The notes below the pieces were generated by a model. The model saw only the letters and a list, made by a program, of their open reading frames with translations, made no database searches and was not told the origin of the DNA. A DNA stretch of 64,000 nt from Neonectria sp. B-13 (Eukaryota > Ascomycota > Sordariomycetes > Hypocreales > Nectriaceae): contig NOKP01000001.1 of the NCBI GenBank assembly GCA_002682825.1, positions 5,397,296 through 5,461,295 on the forward strand, written 5' to 3'. Of the stretch, positions 11,601 to 26,942 are shown one piece after another. Positions within the stretch are counted from its first letter, which is position 1. Each line of letters starts with the position of its first letter. The position numbers were made by a program, and so were the translations under genes.

Positions 11601-13800
11601 ATGGACGACTCCGCGACCTACGGCTCGCCAGGCAATGGCGCATCGCCCAACAGCAACCCGATTCTAGCGCAACCTCCCCTGCAGCCAGAGCCCGGTGCTG
11701 GGGACGGCGAAGGTATACTCGCGCCTTTCATGGATGACTTCAGCTCGTGACACTGACGCGGAACACAGACATCCAGATGTCCGAGGGTCTGTTGAATGAG
11801 GCCAATATCAAGCAGGATAGCACAACTCCCGCCCCAGGTAAACTATTTTCTCGCCCACTCACATTTTCCAATGCTTTCGATGGACTTTGCGCTAACTTGA
11901 CAGTTCGTGGTGACGACGAGATGAACGACGCGCCTGAAGATGGCAAGACTGGCGCGGGCCAGAGCGATCCGGCCGCCGGGACCAATGGCCAAGAAACGAA
12001 GTCGAAAGAGACGATCGAGTCGGCTGCTCGCGAGCACCTCATCGCCCAAACCCATGCCATTGTTCTACCGAGCTATAGCACCTGGTTCGACATGAATACG
12101 ATTCATGACATCGAACGCAAGGCCATGGCCGAGTTCTTCAACAACCGGAATCGAAGCAAAACTCCCGCTGTCTACAAGGACTATCGTGATTTCATGATTA
12201 ACACGTATCGACTCAATCCCGTTGAGTACCTTACAGTCACGGCTTGTCGCAGAAACTTGGCTGGCGACGTTTGCGCAATCATGCGCGTACATGCTTTCCT
12301 AGAGCAATGGGGCTTGATCAACTATCAGGTATGGACCTACTTGTCAAGCACTGGATCGATGCTAATCCGAACTAGGTTGATGCTGATCAACGTCCTTCCC
12401 ATGTCGGCCCGCCCTTCACGGGCCACTTTAAGATCATCTGCGATACTCCTCGGGGCCTGCAAGCGTGGCAACCCTCGGCTGACCCGGTGGTTCTAGAGGG
12501 AAAGAAGAGCCAGGACACGGACAGCAAGGCCGCTGCTACCCCCACCGCCAAGGGCGAGCAGAATCTCGGGATCGGTCGAAACATCTACGAGGCCAATGCG
12601 AAGGGAACCCCTATTAGCAAGACCGAGGGCAAGGCCAATGGTGAGCCGCCAGCCACCAACGGGGTCCCTGGGACGGATGATGCTACCAAGACGCCCATTG
12701 CCAAGGTTCACTGCCATCAGTGCGGCAACGACTGCACCCGAATATACTATCACAGCAACCACACCGATGCCAATCCCAAAGCCAAATACGACCTGTGCCC
12801 CAATTGCTTCACCGAGGGTCGTCTACCCGCGAACCATACGAGCAATATGTATGTCAAGATGGAGAACCCCACCTACACGTCCATCCTAGATCGAGATGCC
12901 CCATGGACGGATGCGGAGATCTTGCGTCTCCTGGAAGGCCTGGAGCGATTTGACGACGACTGGGGTGAGATTTCTGAGCATGTCGGAACCCGCACGCGTG
13001 AAGAGTGTGTCCTCCAGTTCCTGCAACTAGATATTGAAGAGAAGTATCTGGACTCGGAAGCGCCCATCAATGCGCCAACGGGTTTGTCGATGCTCGGCCC
13101 TCAACAAGGCCAACTCCCATTCAGCCAGGTGGACAATCCTGTCATGTCTGTGGTTGGGTTCCTCGCCAGCCTCGCGGACCCAGCCAGCACGGCTGCGGCT
13201 GCCAACAAGTCGGCGGACGAGCTCAAGCGGAAGCTCCGCAAGCAGCTGAACGGGGGTAAGTCTGGTGACGATACGCAGGCCAATGGCGACAGCAAGGATA
13301 AGGGTGATTCCATGGACCTGGACGTCCGACAGGAAGTGACCTCGACCACGATGACCACAACCACGACCACGACCAAGACCAAGACGACCGCCTTGGCTTC
13401 CATCCCCCTGGCTTCCATAGGGGCACGGGCTGCGGGATTCGCATCACATGAAGAACGGGAGATGACGCGGTTGGTATCAGCAGCGTCCAACGTGACACTA
13501 CAAAAGCTAGAGATGAAACTCAAGTACTTTGACGAAATGGAGGCGGTCCTGCGGGCGGAACGACGAGAACTCGAACGCGCACGGCAACAGCTTTTCCTGG
13601 ACCGGCTGGCTTTTAGGCGGCGAGTGCGAGAGGTTCAGGAGGGCCTCAAGGCGGCGGCAATCACGGGGGGTGAGCAGGGCGTCCGCATGGCCCATGAGGC
13701 CATGACCGACGGTGAGCGGCTGAGCTTCCAACCGGCAGCCGGGGCGCAAGCCGTCCCTCCGCCGAGTAGCGATGGCCAGGTGAAGAGCTACGAGGCGTAG
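11601..13800 (+). CDS. SWI/SNF-RSC chromatin-remodelling subunit, Swi3/Rsc8 type (SWIRM-ZZ-SANT)
   Basis: Scaffold subunit of SWI/SNF-class remodellers in the nucleus (family knowledge). Exons 11601-11712, 11769-11837, 11904-12328 and 12376-13800 give 676 residues. A SWIRM domain spans about 105-210 (starting HLIAQTHAIVLPSYSTWFD). A ZZ-type zinc finger with CHQCGNDC and CPNCF pairs is at about 313-360. A SANT/Myb repeat with PWTDAEILRLLEGLERF is at about 376-430. A Lys/Ala/Thr-rich linker with a run of threonines (about 13345-13388) follows, then a long charged coiled coil at about 570-635. The ZZ finger between SWIRM and SANT favours the Rsc8/SMARCC type over a Myb protein. Paralogue assignment, Swi3 against Rsc8, would need a tree. 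Confidence 0.92.
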
Positions 13801-15930
13801 GGGGCCTTTAGGTGGCCTCTGACAAGAATGAGGGGTTCGGCAATTGGAGACGAGAGCACAGAGGACGGAGAGACGGTGGGACAGATTGGGATCTAGTCAA
13901 CGGCGGTGTCCGCATGGCGCGTTGGGGTGCAAGTGTATTGATTGGACTGAACAGATACCGGCAGGACAGGCAAGCTGGCGCGATGGAGACGAACGTGGCG
14001 GGACCGGATGATGGTCTCGTCTGAGAGAGGAGAAGGCCCAAGGACGGCTTGCAATGGCTTGGCCACGGCAAGCTGAGTGGCACGGCAGTGTCCCATCACC
14101 AAGGGGCGAGGTGCGCTTGTCATATTTGGTATTTGCGTGTGTGGTTGTACTATTACGTATAGATGCCTTTAGTTTTCTTCGGTTTCGTCCTGTCTCAGAG
14201 TTGTGTGCCTGTAATGCGACGGAACGGTGCCAAGTAGCAATACCGATAATGATATTTTGGGGTTTCTTCGGGTCTTGAAGATTCATCAGTTCCAGTCTCA
14301 GTCGTGGTGGTAGTATTGCTGGTCTACCAAAGATACTCCTTACGTGCATATGTCAGATTCGTGTAGATGCAGTCGTACATAGTCGTAAGGTGATTAGTGC
14401 CGGCAGTTAGTTTAGCTGGCAGAGTATGCACGGAGTAATGGGGGGTTGCACCTCCACCACACTTCGGACATATTCCGGAGACGTCCGGACCAGCGGGGAG
14501 GGAAGACGACGGCGCTGAGAGACGGCGCTAAGTCGCAGCCAGTCCCGGTCGTGGTCCGCTGCAGGAAGGGACCGGCCGGCGGAGGGCAGGCCGGTGGGCA
14601 TCCATCGCATCAACGGAATTGAAGATGGGCCGGAGCCACCTCGACCCATCACCGATAATCAGGAACCGGGAAGTTGACGATCTTTCTGACTGTAGTGGCT
14701 ATGTTGGTTTGACGTGCCAAAGGGGCCTATTTACTTACTGGAAGATGACAACAGCCCAGGCAGTCAACATGTCTTTTATATTGGCCTCATACGAGCGCAC
14801 GTGTTTGCAGAGATAAAGACCGAGCGGAGGAATGAGGGAGACTGGAGCCGACAACGCGCAGAGTCTGGATGCATAACTAGGAACAACAGCAGCCAGCAAG
14901 CAGCCTGGAGTCTGGAGAGGTCATCATTATGTTCCTCGAATTACCAGTCAGACATGTGGACTGTTGGACATGTGGACAGGATGGAAGACTCCGCAGTGTG
15001 GTGATGGTCCGGTGATGACTTCTGGTGGTGGCAGCTAATTACCAGCTTGCCAGTCTACTTCGTATGTTCTACTTCGGATGTGCCCTGCTAGTTAACCGCA
15101 TGCATGTCACTAGTTGGATGCCCCCAGCCAGTTCATACCTCGGCCCAAGGCTGAAGCGGGGCGGTGACGTCTCGGGACACGGACGCGGAGGACAGGTGCA
15201 TGTGTGTGTGAGTCCATGTATATTCGCGCCTATGCCCTACCGCCGCCAATAATGCGATTGAGCGAGGAGGGAGAAGGGGGGAAGAAGGAGATAAAGAAGG
15301 AGAAGGAGAAGGAGAAGACGATGGATGATGGATGATGGAATCAAAGCAAGAGAGTAATTGCATGAATACCTACCTAATAGATATTCGCAAATAGGTACTG
15401 TGCATACACGATGCTGTCATGAGTACCTAGGTAAGTAAGTTCGGATAGGTAAGGAGGCCATCCCGAAGAAAGCCCCGGCCCCGGCATTACCCAGGGCAGC
15501 TCTTCCCCCGCCAAACTGGAAAGATTTACTCCTCCATCGTACCTTCTGTGGGCCCATTAAGTTACCGACCCTGCCTTGCCTCCTTTTGCAACGTCAACCC
15601 AGGCAGGTACGAAGTACACTACGGAGTACTACGTACAGTAATAATTCTTCAACACAGTTGCGCGCCAGCCCCACAACTCCACAACCTCCACCACCTCCAC
15701 CACCTCCGCCATCCCTCCCGTCGTCGAGCCGAGGCCTACCGTGATACTCCACGGACCACGGCTTTGTTGCCCCTCTCAGCGCCTCTCTCAATCTCGTTCT
15801 CTGGCCACTGGTCCAAGTCCCTTTAAAAGCGACCTTCGCTGCTGCCACTATCCGCCGTCTCCGCCGCCGCCGATCAAGACCTCTTTTTGTGTCATCCCTC
15901 TGAGCCCTCGCATCTCGCTCTGCGCCGGCC
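13801..15930. other. Intergenic stretch, no gene seen
   Basis: This 2.1-kb gap contains no open frame with recognisable protein features. It has a purine-rich tract (15262-15330, mostly GAA/GGA), a GGATGAT repeat, and a run of CCACCT triplets (about 15672-15706) just upstream of the next gene, probably in its 5' leader. A TACGAAGTACACTACGGAGT cluster lies at 15608-15627. Confidence 0.5.
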
Positions 15931-18347
15931 ATGTTGACTTTAGCCCGCTCGTCCGCCCTGAGGAACAGCTTCCGTCACATCAACGCAACACGCACCGTAA
16001 GTCTCTCCTATCCCCTCGCTGCCTATATACACATTCCTATCTCTATCTCTCACGCGTCGCCTCCGTTGTGTGTGTTTGTGTGTGTGTGTATGTGTATGGC
16101 TGTGCTTCCGCTAGCTTCCCTCTGCACAACTACCACTCCCACTCCCACCAGATGGTCCGGGCAACCGGCGATTTGGCATGGGTCGTCACAGCCGATGGCA
16201 GGGCCCAAACTATCTATCCTAGCCCGCCGTCGCTCGAATTACTGACGACTCGTCTTTTTCTCCTGTTCATTCACTACCACATCTGACATCCTGCTCTGCC
16301 TCAATACTGACTTCACCCCAGGCGCAGACTCTCATCATGGCACCCGCCAAGCGAGCCAACAGCTCCATCCCTTCAGGTACGCCCACGCCCCAGTCCCGGA
16401 TTCCCATGTGACAATCGGACTTTGCCGTCCTCACGAATAGTTCCGCTACCGCTAACACCACCTCCTTCCAGCTTATGCCGAGGACAAGTCAAAGGGCCCC
16501 ATGTTGAGGTTCCAAGACTCCTTGCCCCGACTACCCGTGCCCTCCCTCGACGAGACGGCAAAGCGTTATCTCAAGTCCCTCCACCCCCTTCTCTCTGCCG
16601 CCGAGTACGAGGCCAGCGAGAAGGCCGTTCAAGACTTCGTCCGCCCCGGTGGCGTCGGCTCCAAGCTCCAGGACAAGCTCACCGCTCGCCGCGAGGACCC
16701 CAACATCAGGAACTGGATCTATGAATGGTGGAACGAGGCCGCCTACCTAGCCTATCGCGATCCTGTTGTCCCCTACGTCAGCTACTTCTACTCCCATCGA
16801 GATGATCGCCGCCGTCGGGACCCCGCCAAGCGTGCTGCCGCCATCACCACCTCGGCTCTCGAATTCAAGAAGCAGGTCGACACCGGCACCCTTGAACCCG
16901 AGTACATGAAGAAGCTCCCCATCTGCATGGATTCCTACAAGTGGATGTTCAACGCCTCCCGTGTTGCCGCCAAGCCCGCCGACTACCCCATCAAGTACTC
17001 CGCCGATGAGCACAAGTACATCATCGCCATCCGCAAGAACCAATTCTTCAAGATTCAGTGCGAAATTGATGGCAAGCAGCTCAACACCTCTGAGCTAGAG
17101 CAGCAATTCAAGCACGTGTACCAAAATGCCCACCGTGTTCCCCCCGTAGGCGCTTTGACCTCGGAGAATCGCGATATCTGGGCCGATGCCCGTGAGGTCT
17201 TGATTCAGGCCAGCCCCAACAACAAGGCTGCTCTCGAGGCCATCGAGGCATCCTCGTTCGTCATTTGCCTTGACGATGCCGCCCCCGTCACCCTCGAGGA
17301 GCGTGCCCGCCAATACTGGCACGGCGATGGCGCCAATCGGTGGTTCGATAAGCCGCTGCAGTTCATTGTCAACGACAACGGCACCTCTGGCTTCATGGGC
17401 GAGCACTCCATGATGGACGGAACCCCCACTCATCGCCTGAATGACTACGTCAACGACCTTATCTTCGGCAACAAGCTCGACTTTTCCGATCCTACCATCC
17501 GCTCCAATCTCCCCGAACCCCAGATTGTCAAGTTTGACATTGACCAAAAGGTTCAGGCTGAGATTGACCGCGCCACAAAGGACTTCAACAGCATAATTTC
17601 CCAGCACCAGCTTGCCGTCCAGGCTTACCAGGGCTACGGCAAGGGCCTCATTAAGAAGTTCAAGTGCTCTCCTGATGCCTACGTCCAGATGATTATTCAG
17701 CTGGCCTATTTCAAGATGTACGGTAAGAATCGTCCTACGTATGAGTCTGCCGCCACTCGACGCTTCCAGCTTGGCCGCACCGAGACGTGCCGAACCGTCT
17801 CGGACGAATCGGTAACCTGGTGTAAGGCCATGGCGGATGGTTCGTCGGAGGACAAGACACGCGTCGACCTCTTCCGAAAGGCCATCAACGCCCACCTCGA
17901 GTACATTACCGCCGCCTCCGATGGAAAGGGCGTTGATAGACATCTCTTCGGTCTCAAGAAACTCCTCGAACCCGGCCAGGACGTGCCCGCCATCTACAAG
18001 GATCCTGCCTTCGCTTACTCTGCATCTTGGCACCTGTCCACTTCCCAGCTGAGCTCCGAGTTCTTCAACGGCTACGGGTGGAGCCAAGTCATTGATGCTG
18101 GATTCGGCATTGCCTACATGATCAATGAGAACAGGTAAGCACGCAAACCCTCATACTTCCACCCGGGCGCCAGCGACGGCCCTAGTACTTTATGAACGTG
18201 ACACTAACGAGTTTGAATAGCCTCAACTTCAACGTTGTTTCCAAGGGCTTGGGAAGCGATCGGATGAGCCACTACTTGAACGAAGCCGCGGGAGACATGC
18301 GCGACCTCCTCATTCCCACGCTTGAGCCACCTAAGGCCAAGCTATAG
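15931..18347 (+). CDS. Carnitine O-acetyltransferase, mitochondrial and peroxisomal
   Basis: Transfers acetyl groups between CoA and carnitine to shuttle acetyl units between organelles (family knowledge; yeast Cat2). Exons 15931-15996, 16322-16376, 16472-18134 and 18221-18347 encode 636 residues. The first exon encodes 22 residues with Arg, Ser and Asn and no acids, a typical mitochondrial presequence. The protein ends in AKL, a peroxisomal PTS1. The catalytic His is in GEHSMMDGTP (about residue 352), the CoA-binding YGKGLIKKFKCSPDAY follows at about 430, and the carnitine-site segment TRVDLFRKAI is near 510. Intron 1 is 325 nt, much longer than the others, and exon 2 carries an in-frame ATG (LIMAPAKR) that would give a form without the presequence. 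Acceptor choice at exon 2 (after 16321 or 16327) is uncertain. Confidence 0.93.
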
Positions 18348-18740
18348 AGTCGTTGGATTCATTGATATCCATCGACAGAGAGTTAGCGTCATTCACGGTT
18401 GATGCACGCCAAAGGAGTTATTCTAGAGACGCCATTTGGGATGTTGGTATGGTCTCGTTTGTTATATCTACTTGCCATGTATTCTAGCGCCGTCCCATGT
18501 TACACACCTTGTCTCCTGCATGTTTAGGCAAAAAGGGAGGCAAAAGAGGAAAAGGTTGGGAGCATTGGAGACAAATTAGAGGCCAAATTTTGGTCGAATT
18601 GCCCAAAATTCAAATTTAAGACACGCTGTTTGTCAACTGTCGGTGTTACCACTCGAATCCCAACTGTACACGATAAGAGCGAGTCTCTCGATATCCTAGT
18701 CCTACAGGCCAAATATCCAAGTATTGTACCAGCGACAAGC
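18348..18740. other. Convergent 3' intergenic between carnitine acetyltransferase and CAP
   Basis: The 393-bp gap lies between two converging stop codons and probably holds both 3' untranslated regions. No gene or structured repeat is seen. Confidence 0.5.
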
Positions 18741-20613
18741 CTAGCCGGCATGCGCCACAATCTCAGAGACCAGGTCGTCCTTCTCCTCGTCGTAGTATGA
18801 ACAGATCTGCGATGGCAAGGGTACTTCCTTGTAATCTTCTTCAGGGCCGGAGATGACGTTCAGGTTTATGCCCGTAGACTTGCTCGTAAAGATCTTGGTA
18901 CCGGTGCTCTCCTTGCTGAAGTAGATTTGGGCGCCGTCGATTTGATCCAACATGACGGTCGGGATGGTGCCCAGGACCTGAAGGGCGAAGTTCTGGGCCT
19001 TAACCACATCCACGGTCGAGACCAGATTGTCGACGACGAGGGACAACCGGGTCGAGTTTTCAATCGTCACCTGGTTCGCCTTACCCTTGACGATAACGGT
19101 AGTGTTGTTGCATCGGCTAATAAGGATCGATTGGGTCAGGGACGCCTCAATCTCGATCGGCTGAGGCTCCTTGTCATAGTTCTCCTGAATTGGGGGTCAG
19201 CAAGCTAACTCAAATCATGTCGCATCGGGGTTTCCATACAATTGTCCATTTGTTGCCTTCGAGCTCATGCTTGGGTGGCTTCTTGACTCGCATGCTCTGG
19301 GGCTTGGGCTTCTTGCCGGGCGCTGGGCTCTTAGCACGAACCGATCCGTCATGCTCCGATACTGTTGAGCTTGCGCGGAGAGACGGGTTCTTGTGTGTCA
19401 TCTCGGATTTTTCCACTTTTCGAAGACCCTTTGTGACGGACTCGCCCTTGTTCAGCTCGGAGAAGACAGCTCCCAGGCCGCCTGGTGTCGTGGCAGCAGG
19501 GGCCGCGTCGGGCTTGATCTCCAGAACCGGCGGTGGGCCGGGGGGAGGCGGCGGCGGCGGCGGCGGTGGAGGACCACCAGTGGCTGAGGGAGCAGGAGCA
19601 GCTGGTGGGCTTGAGGCATGAGAGAGGGACTTGACGACATCTTGAGCCGGGCTACCCTTGGGGTTCCAGGTGATGCCATTGGCGAAGTATTGCTTGACGA
19701 AGTCGGCCAAGTCTCGGAAGATTTGGTAGAATGCTTGAACCCACTCGACCTGCTTGCCGTCCCTGTACAATCAGTCAGTAGAGGCAACACAGATAGGTCC
19801 AGAGAGACGTACTTGTCCTTTTGCTCTTTAAGCACCCTGTTTCCGAAGAATTGGGCCGATCCAAGACATTCCTCTACATGCTTGTAGGGGCGGCTATCAA
19901 CAGTGACCCATGCCAGAACCATGATACCATCGGCGACGGTGCTGAGCTGCGTATACATGGGGTCGGGGCGGTTCTTGTCCTTCAGATCAGTCACGGCCAT
20001 CAGGGCCTCGTTGATGGGCTTAATGAGTTCCTGATATACGGCCATATCAGCGCCAGAGATGTCGGGTTTCTTGGCTTTAGTCGAAATGAGGAGGAACTTG
20101 CGTTGTTCTTGGAGTCCCTTGCGGACCAACGTGGCCTAGTCAATGTTGATGTTAGCTGCCAGAGGAAACGAGGTCGTTTGGTATCCCAAGATTCAGAGCG
20201 ACGAAAAGGAGCCAGAGAATAACGGACGGACCTGTTGGGCGACAAGGCCACCGAGTTGGTTGCTAAGCTTCACATATTTGTCGACGGCGGAATTGAGAAA
20301 GGCGTCGAATTCCTCGACGGCTTCGGGAAGCGGCTCAGCGGCAGGCTTTGGAGGCGCAGGGGCAGCGGGAGGCGTGGAGACGACAGCAGCTACCTGGGGA
20401 GAAGGGATCGGGGGGTGAGAGGCAGGAACATCCTTAGGAAGGTCGGTTGAGGAGGCAATGTCCTCGAGTCGGGATGTTGCAGCTTCGAGGCTAGACAGGA
20501 GTCAGTACTCGCGACAGGGGGCCTTGGCGGACAAAGGTCGCAAAGGGGAGAGGGGAGAAGCTGTACCGCTTGATGAGCGTAGTCAGGTTGTGCATGTGGC
20601 TCGTGGCTGCCAT
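18741..20613 (-). CDS. Adenylyl cyclase-associated protein (CAP/Srv2)
   Basis: Recycles actin monomers from cofilin and, in yeast, links Ras to adenylyl cyclase (family knowledge). Minus-strand exons are 20613-20567, 20490-20232, 20135-19813, 19762-19240 and 19184-18741, encoding 531 residues, near yeast Srv2 (526). The N-terminus has the Leu/Arg/Glu coiled coil (LEAATSRLEDIA, about 17-28) used for oligomerisation. A helical folded domain covers about 75-245. A run of 11 prolines lies at about 274-284, a WH2-like segment (LGAVFSELNKGESVTKGLRK) at about 306-325, a second basic Pro stretch (KKPPKHELEGNKW) near 370, and the C-terminal beta CARP domain from about 375 to the end. All introns carry GT..AG ends and keep phase. 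Confidence 0.94.
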
Positions 20614-22290
20614 GGTGAAGAGACTATTCTGCTTGGACTGGGCGCTCCTGGTAGCTGTGGTGAAGAAGTGCGAAGAAAGATCAAGTGTGAGGTCGGGATA
20701 GGCCGATGGAGAATGTCTCGCAGCAGAGGGAGTCTGGGACAAGGAGGAGGGTGACGAGGAGCTTTAAGCTGGTGAGGCGACGGGTCCAGGCACCGGAATA
20801 GGGATGCTTGGTGTGTCGCAAAGAGCTGTGTGTCGCGGAAAGCTACCGTCGAGTGGAGGAGCGCAGAATTGCGTGGATGTCTTGGCCTTGGGAGTTGGGA
20901 TAGAGGTGAGTTGTTGCGGAGGGAGACGGAGGGTTCCAGGGACGGGATAACTCTCAGGAGGCACAGGTAACAACAGGTAGGTAGTTAGTCTACCTCGGTG
21001 CCTTGTGGTGAGGTGAGGTGAGGTGAGGTCCACTGGTGCTGACAGGTGCTGGTGGGTGCTGCAGCCCCTGGAACCAGGCTGCCAGCTTGCAGCTTTGCGC
21101 CCCGGAGCTTCCTACGTCCGAGCCCCGATTCCGATCCAGGAACCAGCCGTCAACTCGCCAGACAGCCCTAGCATGTGTTACGTAAACTTGCATTTGAGCT
21201 TCACTGACTACCCTAATTACCCTGGAGATGATCAAGTCGGATGGTGTCTCTGAAGCGAATATCGAGGGAGGGTTTTTTCGTGGCTAATGGACTTTCTCAC
21301 ATGCATTGGTACATTAGATAAAGAGACTGTCAACGAGCACCTGCCGTTTGGCTGGTTTGTTGGTTGGAGATCTGACGTGAACTGTGGTCGCGCGAGGATC
21401 TTGTCTTCCTGGTCAATCCACGGTCATTGCGATTCGCATCCATACAGATATGCTCACAGCTCATGAAAGGGGAGCGTGTAATCCACGCGAAACTAGTAAA
21501 CAGCCGCGATAAGATCCTAAAGTATTATGAGATCGAATGTGTGGTGAGGCTCGCCCGCGTTGAGACAACACCGCCCATTCTATTTGGGCAAGTAAGTATT
21601 CTTAGGTGTAGACTATTGTACCCATGCTGCATGCAAGTTGTAACTAACCCCTGAAAGAGCCGCCAACTCCCGGCGTAACTACTACTAGAGGAGCCGCCTG
21701 CTTGCCTGCTCTCCACCTCCATCAAACCATCACCCCTGTCGGTCGCCCTCTGCGTGGCCCTCGCCTTGTATCCTCTGGGTGCCCCCAGACCGCGCCTGGG
21801 TACATTCCAGGCACATTGGCCGCTGGAGGATACTTAAATCACCAGCCACAGGTACCAGCGGGCAACCGATAAGCCGACTTTCGGATCCACGAAACAGTGC
21901 AGCGCAGTCCCACCCAACCTCAGCCCAACTTGAGAGAGACACCGCCTGGCAAACAACAGCTGAGAACGAGAGCGGCGACTCATCGACATTCACAATAAAC
22001 TTGCTTGGCTTGTTACTGAGAGGCGCAAAAACCGAGCCGTCGCCTCCATCTCTTAACTATCCGTGAGTAGGTTCCATTTAGGAGGAACCAGGAGGATTTT
22101 CTTCCTACCCTGCCCGCTAGGTACCTACCTAGGCAGTCCACTGAGCTCCGTCCCTCACACTTTTCAGTGCCCATATCCAGCCAGCCAGCCCAGCGGCAGA
22201 TGAACCGAGCTCTCAGCTCACGGAGTCTTGACTGTTGACTCACAGCGCCGCCCTTTCAACCCCGGCATCACAGTGGCCCTGCTCGCCGTC
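20614..22290. promoter_or_regulatory. Divergent intergenic between CAP and Mak32-like genes
   Basis: This 1.68-kb region separates two divergent starts. It contains a GGTGA tandem run (about 21007-21028), TAGGTAGTTAG and ACCTACCTAGG words, and no supported coding region. Promoters of both genes must lie here. Confidence 0.5.
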
Positions 22291-23836
22291 ATGGAGGCTG
22301 CGGATGATCGACCACATGATCAGATCCAAGGCGAAGATGGCGATCGGGTTCCGGGTCTCCAGGTGCCAGAGGAACCCGTGGTTCCAGAGGTCCTAGAAGC
22401 CCCAGAAGCCCAAGAGGAGCCAGCAGTCCCGGAGGAAGAGGAGCAAAAAGGGCGGCAGTTGGAACTGAGGCTGCAGCAACAAGATCAACAGCAACAAAAA
22501 GAACAACTGGAAGAACTGCCAGAACCACCGCCAGAATCACTGCCAGAACCACAAACAAAAGGCCCATCTTCCCCGAAGGAACATGTCTCCATCGACTTTG
22601 TTACCCTGGGCATGTTCATCATCGGTTAGCACGCCCATCCTTCTCACTATCATCGAGAGAGCAATCGCTGACATGTCATGGCCTCGGCCCCTCATAGACG
22701 ATATCGACTTCATTCCGCCGACACCTCCGGTCAAGAACATTCTTGGCGGCGCTGGTGCCTACTCTGCGCTCGGCGCCCGTATCTTCTCGCCGCCGCCCAT
22801 CTCGTCCTCGGTAGGCTGGGTCGTCGATCAGGGCTCTGACTTCCCACCATCCCTGTCCACCCTCATCGACTCATGGTCGACCTCTGCTCTCTTCCGCCAC
22901 GATGGCCTTCGACTCACCACCCGCGGCTGGAACGGCTACGAGGGCGCCGCCGAAAAGCGCGCCTTCAAGTATCTCACCCCCAAGAAGCGTCTCACCGCCG
23001 ACGATCTCACCGCGACCTTGCTTCAGTCACGTTCCTTTCATCTCATCTGCTCCCCCACGCGCTGTAGGGACCTCGTCTCTGATATCACCAAACTCCGCAA
23101 AAGAGCCGTTGCCCCAGAAGCGTATACTAAACCCATCTTCATTTGGGAGCCCGTGCCCGACCTGTGCACCCCGGATGAGCTGCTCAACTGCACAAACACC
23201 CTGCCCTACGTCGACATTTGCAGCCCCAACCACGCAGAGCTAGCGGGCTTCATGGGCGATGACGGGCTCGACCCGGCCACAGGCGAGGTTTCGAGTTTGG
23301 CGGTTGAGCGAGCTTGCGAGCAGCTCTTGGCCAGCATGCCCCTCCAGTCCTTTACTCTCGTCGTCCGAGCCGGTGATAAAGGCTGCTACATTGCAAAGAA
23401 TGGCGGGAGGAAGCGGCAACGCGATCCCGTTGCAACGACCAAGCGCCGCAAGAAGGACTACGTCCGGGGTGGCTTGCAGCCTGACACTGACATGGAGGCT
23501 CTCTTCGCCGGCCTTCTCCAGGACGCCGACGGCTTTGTTGCCCGCGAAGAGATTGAGGTCGACCCCGGTATCGAGCGATGGGTCCCGGCCTACCACCAAG
23601 ACCCTTCAAAGGTGGTTGATCCCACTGGTGGCGGCAACACGTTTCTCGGAGGGCTCGGAGTCGCCCTTGCCCGAGGTGAGAATATCGAGGATGCCGCCAT
23701 CTGGGGCACGGTAGCAGCTAGCTTTGCCATCGAGCAGGTTGGCGTTCCTGTGCTTGGCAGGGACATGGATGGCCAAGAGACTTGGAATGGGCAGAGTGTT
23801 CAGGCTCGGGTCCGCGAGTTCAAGCAACGTATATAG
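22291..23836 (+). CDS. PfkB-fold carbohydrate kinase-like protein, Mak32 type
   Basis: Exons 22291-22624 and 22698-23836 give 490 residues. The intron has a GCTGAC branch and restores FVTLGMFII into DDIDFIPP. Residues 1-100 are a Pro/Glu/Gln-rich extension (repeated VPE and QQQ runs). The PfkB fold starts at about 101, with GGAGAYSALGARI resembling the N-terminal PfkB signature. The C-terminal signature reads VVDPTGGGNTFLGG (about 417-430). Where ribokinases have a catalytic Asp in GAGD, this protein has Asn (about residue 425). That variant recalls yeast Mak32, a PfkB-like protein needed for killer dsRNA maintenance whose biochemical role is unclear (family knowledge). An acidic/basic insert with KRQRDP and KRRKKD lies at about 350-370. 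It may not be an active kinase. Confidence 0.8.
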
Positions 23837-24129
23837 AGTACCTAGTTAGTTGCCCATCTAGCAATGCAAACTGCGCATTCAACACCCGGCAATGAGTGCT
23901 TGGGTACAGCAGTAAGTCAAATTCAAGACCTTCCTGTCCTCATGTTGAGGTTGTGCAAAGTTCCCAAATGTGACAATTTCCGGCATGTCACTGGCACAAA
24001 ACAAGTACTGCCTATGAACACTCTTCCAAGCCCCCCCCCCCCAAAACCCCCGCCGTATATCCATGATTAAATTGACGGTCCTATTCCCCTTCCGACGCCA
24101 ATCAAGTTCATATTGTCATCCTTGTCATT
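23837..24129. other. Convergent 3' intergenic with poly-C run
   Basis: 293 bp between converging stops of the Mak32-like gene and mcm3. It holds a run of 13 C at 24030-24042 followed by A4 and C5. No gene is seen. Confidence 0.5.

Positions 24130-26942
<2,813 letters not shown>

Noticed and set aside
15262..15330. Purine-rich GAA/GGA tract as a coding or splicing feature
   Set aside because: It lies 600 bp upstream of the gene with no frame or splice site; simple sequence is the plain explanation.
17095..18087. A 330-codon minus-strand frame opposite the carnitine acetyltransferase
   Set aside because: It is the antisense shadow of a highly expressed, codon-biased gene and shows no domain.
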